Source: Microbacterium lushaniae (GTDB taxonomy: Bacteria > Actinomycetota > Actinomycetes > Actinomycetales > Microbacteriaceae). Taken from it: 64,000 nt of DNA. The notes under the pieces were generated by a model. That model saw only the letters and a list, made by a program, of their open reading frames with translations, was not told the DNA's origin and made no database searches. The position numbers were made by a program, and so were the translations under genes. The stretch covers positions 2,604,001 through 2,668,000 of the forward strand of contig NZ_CP044232.1 in assembly GCF_008727775.1 (NCBI RefSeq). Direction: 5' to 3'. Of the stretch, positions 1 through 10,058 are shown one piece after another; position 1 is the first letter of the stretch, and each line of letters begins with the position of its first letter.

Positions 1-379
1 TCCGGCAGGTCGTGGCCAATCTGCTGGGCAACGCGCGCCGCTTCACCGGGAGGACTCCCCCATCGGCCTGCGCGTCGGAGTCTCCGCCGACGACGAGACC
101 GGATGGATCGAGGTCATCGATCACGGCGAGGGCATCCCGGAGCAGATCCGCGATCAGATCTTCCAGCGGTTCTGGCGCGCCGACACCTCACGGGCGCGGG
201 AGACCGGCGGCTCGGGGCTGGGCCTGTCGATCGTCGCATCGATCGTCCAGGCCCTGCACGGCACCGTGTCGGTGCGCGACACACCCGGCGGCGGGGCCAC
301 CTTCCGCGTCGCGCTGCCCCTCGCGCCGCCCTCCGCCGACGAGGTCGCCGACACCCGCCCGCTGCCCCGCCAGCGCTGA
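1..379 (+). CDS. Sensor histidine kinase, C-terminal ATPase domain (5' partial, frameshifted)
   Basis: This is the end of a two-component sensor kinase whose start lies before the window. The N-box (NLLGNARRFT) is read in one frame up to about position 48. The rest, from EDSPIGLRV onward, continues in another frame with the D-box (DHGEGIPE), F-box (FQRFWRAD) and G2-box (GGSGLGLSI), and stops at 377-379. The expected Thr-Gly-Glu-Asp would need four Gs where three are present at 48-50, so one G seems to be missing. It is either a homopolymer sequencing error or a broken gene. The 110-bp gap to the next gene suggests it ends its operon. Confidence 0.8.
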   Translation, partial: PAGRGQSAGQRAPLHREDSPIGLRVGVSADDETGWIEVIDHGEGIPEQIRDQIFQRFWRADTSRARETGGSGLGLSIVASIVQALHGTVSVRDTPGGGATFRVALPLAPPSADEVADTRPLPRQR

Positions 380-491
380 GTCTCCTCCACAGGGCGCCCT
401 TTCGTCGGCGTGTGCACCACGACGGCGCACCGTCCTCGCCCGCGCACGGCATCGCCCTAGTGTGGCGGCACGTAATCGAAAGGAGCCTCCC

Positions 492-779
492 ATGGCCGTC
501 TTCTCCGTCGACAGTGATGCCGTCTTCACCGCCTCGGGCGCGATCCGCGCGACCGTCGACCGCTTGGAGAGCGAATCCGCCGCGCTGCTGTCGCAGCTCA
601 CGCAGCTTCAGGGGTCGTGGACGGGCGCTGCGTCAGCGGCGTTCTCCGGCGTCGTGGAGAGATGGCGGGCGACGCAGCGCGAGGTCGCCGCGGCGCTGGC
701 CGAGATCGACGGCGCGCTGACCGTCGCCGGGCGCCAGTACGCCGAGGTGGAACAGGCCAGCACGAGCCTCTTCCGCTGA
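492..779 (+). CDS. WXG100-family (ESAT-6-like) secreted protein
   Basis: The 95-residue helical protein has the usual length for the WXG100 family and the hairpin-turn motif GSWTG near residue 42. Family members are small substrates of type VII (Esx) secretion that dimerise as four-helix bundles. The C-terminal part contains YAEVEQAS, which resembles the YxxxD/E export signal. The ATG at 492 follows a good GAAAGGAG ribosome site at 479-486. No secretion ATPase lies next to it, so it is an orphan substrate here. A strong hairpin terminator follows. Confidence 0.85.
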   Translation: MAVFSVDSDAVFTASGAIRATVDRLESESAALLSQLTQLQGSWTGAASAAFSGVVERWRATQREVAAALAEIDGALTVAGRQYAEVEQASTSLFR

Positions 780-814
780 CCACCGCTCAGCCTGTCGAAG
801 CGTCCGCGAACGGC

Positions 815-846
815 AGAAGGGCCCCCTCCGCAGAGGGGGCCCTTCT
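815..846. terminator. Bidirectional hairpin terminator between WXG100 gene and groEL
   Basis: A perfect 14-bp stem (815-828 with 833-846) closes a 4-nt loop, CGCA. The stem ends in AAGG/CCTT on its outer side. It lies between the converging ends of the WXG100 gene and groEL and can serve both. Confidence 0.8.
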
Positions 847-868
847 GTGCGTCAGACGCGGATCGGAC

Positions 869-2518
<1,650 letters not shown>

Positions 2519-2526
2519 TCAGTCTG

Positions 2527-2553
2527 TTAGCACTCCACAAAGACGAGTGCTAA
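2527..2553 (-). promoter_or_regulatory. CIRCE operator (HrcA site) of groEL
   Basis: The inverted repeat TTAGCACTC, 9 nt spacer, GAGTGCTAA matches the CIRCE consensus exactly. It lies just upstream of the groEL ATG. HrcA binds this element to repress chaperonin genes. Confidence 0.96.
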
Positions 2554-2635
2554 GCCATTCTGGCACTCGACCCATGCGAGTGCAAGCTGCGGTCCGTGCC
2601 GCGCGTCGCGTCGCCCGGCCCTGCCGGAATGCACG

Positions 2636-2702
2636 GAAGGCGGCATCCCGCCGTGACTCGGGGCGTCTTCGCCCGTGCGAGTCACCGCGGGATGCCGCCT
2701 TC
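2636..2702 (-). terminator. Long hairpin downstream of the cold-shock gene
   Basis: The outer arms at 2636-2651 and 2687-2702 are a perfect 16-bp inverted repeat (GAAGGCGGCATCCCGC and its complement), and an inner CGTGACTCG/CGAGTCAC pairing extends the stem. It sits 23 bp after the stop of the leftward cold-shock gene and before the groEL promoter, so it probably ends the csp transcript. Confidence 0.7.
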
Positions 2703-2725
2703 GTGTGAGGCGTGCGCGGGTGGCG

Positions 2726-2926
2726 TCAGAGGACGCGGACCGCCTCGGCCTGGGGGCCCTTCTGGCCGGTGCCGACGGTGAACTCGACCGCCTGCCCCTC
2801 CTCCAGGACCCGGAAGCCGGTCATGTCGATATTGGAGTAGTGGACGAAGACGTCCTCTCCGTCGCCGGAAGTGATGAAGCCGAAACCCTTCTCGGCGTTG
2901 AACCATTTGACGGTGCCCTGGGCCAT
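2726..2926 (-). CDS. Cold-shock protein, CspA family
   Basis: This 66-residue single-domain protein binds single-stranded RNA or DNA through an OB fold. RNP1 (KGFGFIT) and RNP2 (VFVHYSNI) are both present, and the start [16 protein letters not shown] is typical. The ATG at 2926 follows CAGGAGAAGAG, a strong ribosome site; longer upstream starts have none. The gap of about 130 bp before the next gene leaves room for the long 5' UTR usual for csp genes. A long hairpin follows the gene. Confidence 0.95.
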   Translation of the reverse strand: MAQGTVKWFNAEKGFGFITSGDGEDVFVHYSNIDMTGFRVLEEGQAVEFTVGTGQKGPQAEAVRVL

Positions 2927-3054
2927 TGCTCTTCTCCTGATGCTGTGGGACGACGTCATCGTTCCACGGCGCACAAGGGCACAGGCCCCGGTGGGCCGAG
3001 TATTGACACGCCCGCATCGAAGTGTTTACCGCCCGGAAACACGGGGCCGGCAGC

Positions 3055-3633
3055 TCACGCAGCGGGGGTTTCTGCCCGGTCCAGTCCGATCACCACGGTG
3101 AGCTGACGCCTCGCGTCATCGTCTTCGGTCTCGGGGTCGTCCGGCGGCAGATACTGGTCGCTCAGCGCGATCTCGGCACCGCCGATGGTCTCGGCCAGGC
3201 CCAGCGCGGCCGCCTCGTCGTCTTCGATGGCGTAGTAGACGGTGGTGGTGGGGAAGTCGGTGGCTCCGGCCGCGCCCGCGGTGACCGCATCCGCCGACCA
3301 GCCGGCGGCGATCACGTCTTCGCGAACCTGCGTGGCCAACCCTTCCTGCGGTGTCGCGTTGAGCACTAGCACGGGAAAGGTGGTGTCGACGACGGGCTCG
3401 ACGACAGGGACCGGCTCAGTGGTGGGCACGGGTTCCGGTGCCAGCGAGATGCGCCCCGACATCACGAGGGAGCCGAAGATGCCGGCCGCCACGAGCACGA
3501 CGGTGGCCACGGCCGCCCACAGGAACACCATCCCCCCGCGCATGCGCGGGTTCTCGGCACGATGGGCGCCGACGCGGCCCGTGCTGGGGGCGAGGTCGTC
3601 GAAACGGTCGCGCGGATACGTCGTTCGAGCCAC
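3055..3633 (-). CDS. Membrane-anchored LytR_C-domain protein, VirR-like
   Basis: The 192-residue protein has a basic cytoplasmic N-terminus, one membrane helix at about residues 34-58, a Pro/Glu/Val-rich linker, and a LytR C-terminal domain from about residue 86 (VLVLNATPQEGLATQV). This is the layout of mycobacterial VirR (Rv0431), a cell-envelope protein that affects vesicle release. The upstream DUF3263 gene matches the Rv0430-Rv0431 order, and groEL2 is also nearby in mycobacteria. The envelope role is inferred from that resemblance. Confidence 0.75.
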   Translation of the reverse strand: MARTTYPRDRFDDLAPSTGRVGAHRAENPRMRGGMVFLWAAVATVVLVAAGIFGSLVMSGRISLAPEPVPTTEPVPVVEPVVDTTFPVLVLNATPQEGLATQVREDVIAAGWSADAVTAGAAGATDFPTTTVYYAIEDDEAAALGLAETIGGAEIALSDQYLPPDDPETEDDDARRQLTVVIGLDRAETPAA

Positions 3634-3663
3634 CCCCCGATGTTACCGGGCGGTTCCGGACGA

Positions 3664-3909
3664 TCAGCGAACGCCGGCGCGGGCGGCCCGGGTGGCGGCG
3701 CGCTCGTCGCGGAGCCGCCGCAGGCGCCGCACGAGCAGCGGATCGTGCTCGAGCGCTTCGGCGGTGTCGATCAGGCGGCCCAGCAGCTGGTAGTACCGCG
3801 CGGGGGGCATCGCGAATTCGGCACGGATCGCCTCCTCCTTCGCACCACCGTGGCGGCGCCACTCCGCTTCGAAGGCGAGCAGCGCGCGGTCGCGGTCGGA
3901 GAGGGGCAC
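3664..3909 (-). CDS. DUF3263 family protein
   Basis: The 81-residue protein has the family pattern LSDRDRALLAFEAEWRRHGG at its start, then RYYQLLGRLID and a basic Arg-rich tail. DUF3263 proteins are small helical actinobacterial proteins, possibly DNA-binding because their middle part resembles a helix-turn-helix. It lies 30 bp upstream of the VirR-like gene on the same strand, as in mycobacteria, and is probably cotranscribed with it. Its function is unknown. Confidence 0.8.
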   Translation of the reverse strand: MPLSDRDRALLAFEAEWRRHGGAKEEAIRAEFAMPPARYYQLLGRLIDTAEALEHDPLLVRRLRRLRDERAATRAARAGVR

Positions 3910-3918
3910 TCCCTCACG

Positions 3919-4929
3919 CTAAGGCCGGTCACGCCCTCCGCCCGGGAGCCACTCCACGGACGCGCCGAGTGGATCCACCGCCGCCAGGATGTCGCCGTCC
4001 AGCGCGAGGGCGAATCCCCCCGGCCACGTGCTCGGAACAGCCGACCATCCCTCGTGCAATCCCGGCTCATCGATCGTGATCCACCGGCCCGCGGCCCTCG
4101 CGGCCTCGATCACGGCACTTCGCCGGGCGCGCGGGATGTGCGCGAGCACCCCCGGGGTGGTGACCACGAGGGTGGCCTCCCGCGGCGCACGAGCGGCGAC
4201 CGCGGCGAGCGCGTCGGCGGCGTCGCCGGCGATCAGCAGCGGCGGATCGGCTGCCGCCACCGCCAGGGCGGCCTCCACGCGCTCACGCCGCCCCTCCTCA
4301 CCCGGCCACACGAGACCGGTCAGCCACGCGCGATCCCGGGGATCGCGGGCATCGAGCGGTTCGAGGTCGATCCCCGCCCGCCACACCACATCCGGCATCC
4401 GCAGCGCAGGGTCGCCCGTCAGCCTGCTGCGCAGCACCACCGGCGCCCGACCCGTGGCCGGGTCGATCCGGCGCAGGTCTGCGCCGGTGTCGTACCGGTA
4501 GGAATAGCGGTCGGGGTACAGGCACAGCCCGGCGCTGGCGCCCAGCTCCAGCAGCGCGATCGGACCCTCGATGAGGCTCAGGGCGGGCAGGAGGGCCGCG
4601 CAGCGCAACGGCTCGTTCGTCTGGATGAGGCGGGCAGCGCACTCGGCGACGACCTCGTCGGCGTGCGCCCTCAGCCAGGCCGCCCACCGCGGGAATCCGG
4701 CTTCGGGGGCACCCAGCATCCGCGTGACGGCGAAGACGAGCGGCGGTTGCCGATGGGTCTCCGGGATCCGGGTGAGGATCCGAGCCGTCGCGGGGTCCGC
4801 CGCGACCCCCGCGGCCCATTCGGCGTACAGCGTCGAGCGGCCCGGCGCCTCGTCGCGCGCGAAGCGGGCGTAGCGGGCGATGACGGCGTCGGATTCAGGC
4901 GTGCCCACTCCGGCATTATCCGTCGCCAC
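3919..4929 (-). CDS. DUF2332 family protein
   Basis: The 336-residue protein matches the actinobacterial DUF2332 family, with an N-terminal YARFARDEAPGRS block, a central LLELGASAGLCLYPDRY motif near residue 130 and an ETLVVTTPGVLAHIP-like block near residue 255. The ELGASAGL motif resembles the glycine-rich loop of an S-adenosylmethionine methyltransferase, so a Rossmann-type fold is possible, but no reaction is known. It ends 10 bp before the DUF3263 gene and may start that operon. It diverges from msrB. Confidence 0.7.
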   Translation of the reverse strand: MATDNAGVGTPESDAVIARYARFARDEAPGRSTLYAEWAAGVAADPATARILTRIPETHRQPPLVFAVTRMLGAPEAGFPRWAAWLRAHADEVVAECAARLIQTNEPLRCAALLPALSLIEGPIALLELGASAGLCLYPDRYSYRYDTGADLRRIDPATGRAPVVLRSRLTGDPALRMPDVVWRAGIDLEPLDARDPRDRAWLTGLVWPGEEGRRERVEAALAVAAADPPLLIAGDAADALAAVAARAPREATLVVTTPGVLAHIPRARRSAVIEAARAAGRWITIDEPGLHEGWSAVPSTWPGGFALALDGDILAAVDPLGASVEWLPGGGRDRP

Positions 4930-4982
4930 GGGCCGGGCGTGCCGCCGGTTCGGGTTGAATGGAGGAGGAGAGGAAGACCCCC

Positions 4983-5390
4983 ATGAGCTATTCCGTTGAC
5001 AAGACCGACGAGCAGTGGCGTGCTGAGCTGGACCCCCAGCAGTACGCCGTGCTGCGCCAGGCCGGCACGGAGCCGGCGTGGAGCGGCCAACTCCTGTCCG
5101 AGGAGCGCGCCGGCCTGTACACGTGCGCCGCGTGCGGCGCCGAACTGTTCCAGAGCGGCACGAAGTTCGATTCGCACTGCGGCTGGCCGAGCTTCTACGA
5201 GTCGGTGCGCCCCGAGGCCGTCGAGCTCATCGAAGACCGCAGCCACGGCATGGTCCGCACCGAAGTGCGCTGCGCGAACTGCGGCTCCCACCTCGGCCAC
5301 GTCTTCCCCGACGGCTTCGGCACGCCCACCGGCGACCGCTACTGCATGAACTCCCTTGCGCTGGAGTTCTCCCCCGAGTCCGAGGCGTGA
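4983..5390 (+). CDS. msrB: Peptide-methionine (R)-S-oxide reductase MsrB
   Basis: The 135-residue enzyme reduces the R epimer of methionine sulfoxide in proteins. Two zinc-binding pairs are visible, CAAC near residue 46 and CANC near residue 95. The catalytic cysteine is in RYCMNS near residue 122, and the conserved HCGWPSF block is present. The ATG at 4983 follows GGAGGAGAGGAAG. The stop overlaps the GTG start of the nitroreductase gene by 4 nt, so the two are translationally coupled and probably both serve redox stress. Confidence 0.97.
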   Translation: MSYSVDKTDEQWRAELDPQQYAVLRQAGTEPAWSGQLLSEERAGLYTCAACGAELFQSGTKFDSHCGWPSFYESVRPEAVELIEDRSHGMVRTEVRCANCGSHLGHVFPDGFGTPTGDRYCMNSLALEFSPESEA

Positions 5391-6049
5391 CCGTCCCCGA
5401 GCCGTCTTCACCCACCGCCGACGCGGCCGCCGGATCGCCCGAGCGCGGGCGCCCCGCGCTCGAGGCGGTCAGGGCGCGCCGGTCGTGGTCGCGTGTCACC
5501 GACGAGGCGCCCGCGCGATCCGAGCTCGAAACGCTGGTGTCGGCCGCAGGGCGGGTGGCGGACCATTCGTCGCTGCGCCCGTGGCGGCTCATCGAGTTGC
5601 GCGGCGCGGATCGCGAGCGGCTGGGCCGCGCCATCCACAAGGCGCTCGGCCAGGACGGCAGCTCGACCAAGCCGCTGCGCGCGCCGCTGCTCCTGGCGAT
5701 CGTGGTCAGCTACCGCAAGAGCGACAAGGTGCCGCACTGGGAGCAGGAGGCGGTTGCGGCCGGTGTCGCGCACACGCTGAGTCTGCTGCTGGACGAAGCC
5801 GGCTGGGGGGTCATCTGGCGCACGGGGCACTACACCCGCAGCAAGGCGGTCGCCAAGGCGCACGGGCTGGGCAAGGACGAGGCGCTGCTGGGCTGGCTCT
5901 ACGTCGGCGGCAAGCCGGAGACCGAACGCGGCGGAGCGCGCAAGGGCGTGGATGCGGCGGCGCACCTGAGCCGCATGCCCGACAAGCGCGGCCGGGGCTC
6001 GAAGAAGGGTGGCGGCGACGGCGCGACGGACGGTTCGACCGCGCTCTAA
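5387..6049 (+). CDS. Nitroreductase family protein
   Basis: The 220-residue protein has the nitroreductase pattern: ALEAVRARRSWSRVTDEA near residue 25, the FMN-binding ADHSSLRPWRLI near residue 60, and WRTGHYTRSKAVAKAHGL near residue 145. Such enzymes use FMN and NAD(P)H; the substrate cannot be told from sequence. The GTG start overlaps the msrB stop (GTGA). The last 25 residues are Gly/Lys/Arg-rich and probably disordered. Confidence 0.85.
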   Translation: MTVPEPSSPTADAAAGSPERGRPALEAVRARRSWSRVTDEAPARSELETLVSAAGRVADHSSLRPWRLIELRGADRERLGRAIHKALGQDGSSTKPLRAPLLLAIVVSYRKSDKVPHWEQEAVAAGVAHTLSLLLDEAGWGVIWRTGHYTRSKAVAKAHGLGKDEALLGWLYVGGKPETERGGARKGVDAAAHLSRMPDKRGRGSKKGGGDGATDGSTAL

Positions 6050-7014
6050 CCGCCCGAAGGTCGCCGGCGGCGTCGGACGACGACGATCGCGACACCGGCG
6101 AGGGCGATCGCGACGGCGGCGAGCGCGACCGGCAGCGGGGGCCCCGAGGGCGCGGGCCACATCGCGTCGAGGGCGACGGACATGCCCAGGAGCCCCACGA
6201 CGGAGCCGAGGCCGAGCAGCAGCACGCCCGTGACGCGCACGATCGCCGCCGACAGGAAGATGTAGATCACCCCGATCACGCCGCCGAGGTAGAGCCACGG
6301 ATCCACCAGCAGCGTGCGCGGCGCTCCGGTGGACGAGATGTGCACCGCCGCGGCGAGGCCGAGCACCACCGTGCCGCCGGCGAAGTTCACGAGCGTGGCC
6401 GTGAGGGGGCTGCCCACGCGCTGCCCCAGTCGCCCGTTCGTCCCCTGCTGCCACGCGATTCCCGCCCCCGCGAGCACCGGCAGCACCAGCATCCACGGCG
6501 GCGGAGCGACGGAGACCCCCACGACGCAGACGATGACACCCGTCACCGCGAGCGCGCCGCCCACCACGCGCGGCACGGTCACGGCCACCACTCCCCCGGG
6601 CCCGTACCCGATCCGGTCGAGGAGCAGCCCGTTGAGAGTCTGCCCGGCCACCACGCCGACGGTGAACAGAGCTACGCCGATCGTGGCGACCGTGAGCCCC
6701 TGGGTCGCGACGGTGAGGGCCCCCGCGAGCCCGCCCAGCAGCATCCACAGCGGCACGACGCCTCCGCGGATGCCGCGGACCAGGCGTGAGAGGCCGGCCC
6801 GCCCGGAAGGCAGGGCCACCGTGACGGCGAGCAGCACGACCAGACCGGAACCGAAGGAGATCACCGCGGCGGTGTAGCCGTCGTCGATCGCCTCGCCCAG
6901 CGATCCGTTGACGCGGGCCTGCACGGCGGTCAGCACACCCACGACCACGGCCGCAGCCACGGCCACCCAGAGCGGGATCGAGCGGGGTCGGTCTGGTCGC
7001 GCGTGCTCGCTCAC
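6046..7014 (-). CDS. DMT-superfamily (YdcZ/DUF606) membrane transporter
   Basis: About 322 residues, almost entirely hydrophobic, form two internally similar halves of about five membrane helices each. Both halves carry a VQARVNGSLGEAI or QQGTNGRLGQRVG type motif, the mark of the DUF606/YdcZ branch of the drug/metabolite transporters. The substrate is unknown. The start is uncertain: GTG at 7014 or 7020, neither with a clear ribosome site. The 3' end overlaps the converging nitroreductase gene by 4 bp. Confidence 0.8.
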   Translation of the reverse strand: MSEHARPDRPRSIPLWVAVAAAVVVGVLTAVQARVNGSLGEAIDDGYTAAVISFGSGLVVLLAVTVALPSGRAGLSRLVRGIRGGVVPLWMLLGGLAGALTVATQGLTVATIGVALFTVGVVAGQTLNGLLLDRIGYGPGGVVAVTVPRVVGGALAVTGVIVCVVGVSVAPPPWMLVLPVLAGAGIAWQQGTNGRLGQRVGSPLTATLVNFAGGTVVLGLAAAVHISSTGAPRTLLVDPWLYLGGVIGVIYIFLSAAIVRVTGVLLLGLGSVVGLLGMSVALDAMWPAPSGPPLPVALAAVAIALAGVAIVVVRRRRRPSGG

Positions 7015-7067
7015 CCGCACGATGCTACGGGTCTGCCGCCGCCCTCCCCGATCGGTGCGCGGCTGCG

Positions 7068-7868
7068 TCAGGCCGCACGCAGCTCGCCGCGGACGATCGA
7101 GTCGCCGGAGTGCTGCGGATCGCCGTCCGCAGGCTCCAGCGACACGTCCACGAGCACGTACTCGTCGATGTCGATGTCGGGCGGGATCGGGAAGGTGCCC
7201 TCGCTGCCTTCGAGCGTGCCGAGGCTGACCAGCGCGGTGGCATCGGCCGTGATGAGCCACACCTCCCGAGCCCCGTCGCCCGTGTCGGCGTCGGCGTCCA
7301 GCGTCACGCGCACGACCCGTTCGCGGTCATCCGTCTCGATCACCGTCGCCGAGCCGCGGGCGCCGGGGTGCGCCGGGAACGCGTCCAGCGACGCTGCCGC
7401 CACCTCGACCGGCTGGGCCGGGCGCACCGCCACCCCGATGCCGACGATGACCAGCAGCAGGGCAACGCTCGCGGCGAGGGTGAACAGCATCCGCGTGCGC
7501 CCCCGCGGGGCAGCGGGGGGCGACCCGGTGCCTGCGGCGCGGGACGACGGTCCGGCTGCCGGCGGGTCTGTCGGTGGTGGGGAGGGTGCGGCCGGCGACG
7601 CGGAGGGGGCGGCGGCACGCGCGGAAGGCTCCGCGGGCGGGTCCGGCTCGGGGTGCGAGATGTCGGCGAGGATTCCCTCCCACACCCGCTCCGGAGGCGT
7701 CTCCCACTCGCCGACATCGACGGTGGCGCGCCCGACCGACACGGCGAACGCCAGCTCCTCGAGCTCCGTTGCGCACACGGGGCAGTCCTCGAGGTGCGAC
7801 CGCTCGCCGTCCGCGGCGCTTTCGCCGATCGCCAGCAGCGCCAGCCGTTCCGGGTCAAGGTGCGACAT
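7068..7868 (-). CDS. Zinc anti-sigma factor, RskA-like
   Basis: The 266-residue protein has an N-terminal cytoplasmic anti-sigma domain with the zinc motif HLEDCPVC at about residues 25-32, a long Pro/Ala/Ser linker, one membrane helix at about residues 127-148, and an extracytoplasmic RskA-type C-terminal domain. It should hold the sigma factor encoded just upstream until a signal triggers its proteolysis. Its start overlaps the sigma gene by 14 bp. The whole cluster, with sortase and DUF4397 protein, points to cell-surface regulation. Confidence 0.88.
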   Translation of the reverse strand: MSHLDPERLALLAIGESAADGERSHLEDCPVCATELEELAFAVSVGRATVDVGEWETPPERVWEGILADISHPEPDPPAEPSARAAAPSASPAAPSPPPTDPPAAGPSSRAAGTGSPPAAPRGRTRMLFTLAASVALLLVIVGIGVAVRPAQPVEVAAASLDAFPAHPGARGSATVIETDDRERVVRVTLDADADTGDGAREVWLITADATALVSLGTLEGSEGTFPIPPDIDIDEYVLVDVSLEPADGDPQHSGDSIVRGELRAA

Positions 7869-8436
7869 GACTGACCTCCAATCGGCGTCGTAGGCGGGTG
7901 AGACTTCGGCGGATATGACTCTTCACGGTGCCCAGCGGCAGGCGAAGTCGGTGTGCGATCTGATCGTGGGTCAGATCGTCGTAGAACGCCAATCGGATGA
8001 CGGCGCGCGCATCCGGTTCCAGGCGCTCGATCTCGTCGGCGAGGAGCAGGCGGTCGCCCAGGTCGATCTCGGGCACCACGAGCGCCTCGGGATCGGTGAG
8101 GCGCTGCAGCTCCTCCTGCGCGGCGGCGACACGCGCGCGCGCCTCGCGCACGTCGGCGATGCGGTGCTTGGCGATGGCGACCAGCCAGGTGGAGAGGCGG
8201 GCGCGCTCGGGGTCGAAGGACGCGCGGGAGTTCCAGGCCGAGACGAACGTGCGCTGCGTCGCGTCCTCGGCGTCGCCGCGGTCGCCCAGCGCGCGCAGGG
8301 CGAGAGTGAACACCAGGGGCGACCACCGCCGGTAGATCGCTTCCAGGGCGCGCTCATCGCCCGCCTGGAAACGACCGGCCACGTCGAGTTCGTCCTCGTC
8401 GGGCACCCGTGCCTCTTTCGTCTGCGCCTGGAGCAT
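7855..8436 (-). CDS. ECF RNA polymerase sigma factor, SigK-like
   Basis: About 193 residues. Region 2 is visible as AEDATQRTFVSAWNS near residue 55 and STWLVAIAKHRIADV near residue 80. Region 4 helix-turn-helix is DLTHDQIAHRLRLPLGTVKS near residue 155. The ATG at 8436 sits six bases after GGGGTGA, better than the GTG at 8442 that directly follows the sortase stop. It is the third gene of a tight operon and is overlapped by its RskA-like anti-sigma gene. It probably controls the operon and other surface genes. Confidence 0.9.
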   Translation of the reverse strand: MLQAQTKEARVPDEDELDVAGRFQAGDERALEAIYRRWSPLVFTLALRALGDRGDAEDATQRTFVSAWNSRASFDPERARLSTWLVAIAKHRIADVREARARVAAAQEELQRLTDPEALVVPEIDLGDRLLLADEIERLEPDARAVIRLAFYDDLTHDQIAHRLRLPLGTVKSHIRRSLTRLRRRLEVSHVAP

Positions 8437-8442
8437 GTCCAC

Positions 8443-9087
8443 TCACCCCGTGGGGGAAGCGATGACGACTACGTTATCTTCGTACCGCCCCACTGAGGCG
8501 TCGAATGCGCCGCCGCACGTGATCAGGACCAGCGCGGGTGCACCGTCGCGGGCGAACAGCTCGGCGACGGGAAGGTCGGTCTTGCGGTAGTAGGTCACCT
8601 CGGTCACGGCGTAGTCGAACGCCTGTCCCGCGGCATCCCGCACCTGCACCGTCGCGCCGGGGGCCAGGTCGCGCAGCCTGCTGAAGGGGCCGATCGGATA
8701 GTCCGGCGCGTCCACGTGCGCGGAGATGACGGTGCGTCCCTGAGGACTCGCGGGGTCGGCGCCGTATTCGTACCAGCCCGCCACCGCCGGATCGACCGGG
8801 AGCTCCATCGCACCGTTCCCATCGACGCCCACCGGAACGACCGGCACCTCCACCCCGACCGCGGGTACCGATACCGCCACGGGTACGGCGGTCGCCCGGG
8901 CCGGGGCGGGGGTGGCCGGCGTCACCGGCACCTCAACCACTGCCGTGGGGGTCGGCGAGGGGAGGGCCGGTGACGCCGTGGGGGACGGACCGGCGGCGGG
9001 CGGTGCCGAAGCACCGCACGCCGCCAGGCCGAGGGCGATCGCGACGGCGGCACCAGCCGCCGCGATCGCCCGGAGGGGAAGTGACAT
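8443..9087 (-). CDS. Class F sortase
   Basis: The 214-residue protein has a signal sequence or lipobox (LAACGAS near residue 25), a long Pro/Thr/Ala/Val linker and a sortase domain. The catalytic triad is visible: His in VISAHVDAP near residue 146, Cys in LITCGG near residue 193, Arg in VGRYED near residue 202. Sortases cleave and transfer surface proteins; class F is typical of actinobacteria and poorly characterised. The ATG at 9087 overlaps the DUF4397 stop by one base (TGATG). The neighbouring surface protein is the natural candidate substrate, though it shows no standard LPXTG. Confidence 0.88.
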   Translation of the reverse strand: MSLPLRAIAAAGAAVAIALGLAACGASAPPAAGPSPTASPALPSPTPTAVVEVPVTPATPAPARATAVPVAVSVPAVGVEVPVVPVGVDGNGAMELPVDPAVAGWYEYGADPASPQGRTVISAHVDAPDYPIGPFSRLRDLAPGATVQVRDAAGQAFDYAVTEVTYYRKTDLPVAELFARDGAPALVLITCGGAFDASVGRYEDNVVVIASPTG

Positions 9088-9911
9088 CACCGCGTCGAGC
9101 GGGAGGAGCGCACCACGCGAGTCGTGGCGAACGCGGCCACTGCCGCCAGCGCGATACCACCGGCCAGGACGAGCGACTGGGCACCGGCGTCACGCGCGGC
9201 GAGCTGTCCACCCGAACCCGAGGGCACGCCCGAGGGGTTGGAGTGCAGGCCTTCGATCGTCTGCGTGGCCAGTGCGAGGTTGCCGTCTTCCAGGCTGCCC
9301 CACGCGTACACGATCGTGAGGGCGCCTTCGCGCACGTCCACGTCGGCCGGGCCGATCACCGGGTCGGTGGTGCCCGCGGCGGCCACGGAGGCCGAGATCA
9401 CACCGGCCGGCAGGGTCAGCGTGGACTCCCCCGGGTTGGTGAGGCCTTCGATCACCGGCGCGCCTCCGGCCAGCACATCCACCGCGGGGGCCGCAGCGTC
9501 GTGACGCACCGTCAGGCGTCCCTCACCGGCGCCGAGGGGTGCGACGTCGTTCTGGTAGGGGGTCAGGGTCGGGTCACCCGTGGCGCTGAGGTGCGCGACC
9601 GCGGTGTAGTTGCCGCCGGCGGCCAGCGTCACGGTGGCCGGTCCGAGCACCGGAGAGCTCGCGTCGGCAGCATCCGGTGCCGTCAACGCCACCTCGTAGT
9701 CGCCGGCGGGAAGCTCGAGGGGTCCGGCCAGGTCGCCGGGCTGGAAGTCGTCCAGCGTGAGGTCGCCGTTGACGTACACGTCGACGGGGGTGTCGGGGAT
9801 GCCGTGCAGCACCGACAGCTGCGCGTTGCCGGTGGCGGCGGACGCGGGGGCCACGAAGCCCAGGGCGAGCACCGCACCGGCGACGACGCCGAGGGAAAGA
9901 GTCTTACGCAC
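9087..9911 (-). CDS. DUF4397 domain surface protein
   Basis: The 274-residue protein has a Sec signal peptide (residues 1-26, ending APASAA), two DUF4397 repeats (AQLSVLHGIPDTPVDVYVNG near residue 30 and RLTVRHDAAAPAVDVLAGG near residue 135), a Gly/Ser-rich linker and a C-terminal membrane helix followed by an Arg/Ser tail. The cell-wall-sorting architecture is there without a classical LPXTG; the linker carries NPSGVPSGSGG instead. The GTG at 9911 follows AAGGAGAACACA. It leads the operon with sortase, sigma and anti-sigma genes. Confidence 0.85.
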   Translation of the reverse strand: MRKTLSLGVVAGAVLALGFVAPASAATGNAQLSVLHGIPDTPVDVYVNGDLTLDDFQPGDLAGPLELPAGDYEVALTAPDAADASSPVLGPATVTLAAGGNYTAVAHLSATGDPTLTPYQNDVAPLGAGEGRLTVRHDAAAPAVDVLAGGAPVIEGLTNPGESTLTLPAGVISASVAAAGTTDPVIGPADVDVREGALTIVYAWGSLEDGNLALATQTIEGLHSNPSGVPSGSGGQLAARDAGAQSLVLAGGIALAAVAAFATTRVVRSSRSTR

Positions 9912-10058
9912 TGTGTTCTCCTTGCTCGGGGGCGACCCTGTGGCCGCCCTTCCCCCTCTTATTCCGCTGGGGGATCGATCTTGGATGCAGGCGGATGGAA
10001 AAACCTTCGCGAATCCCGCGCCGGGTGGAGGGACGAGCCCGGCGGCAGCCTGAGCGCC

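Noticed and set aside
103..720. Long Arg-rich frames over the histidine-kinase end and WXG100 gene
   Set aside because: Frames of GC-rich DNA read out of phase; the real frames show clear kinase and WXG100 motifs.
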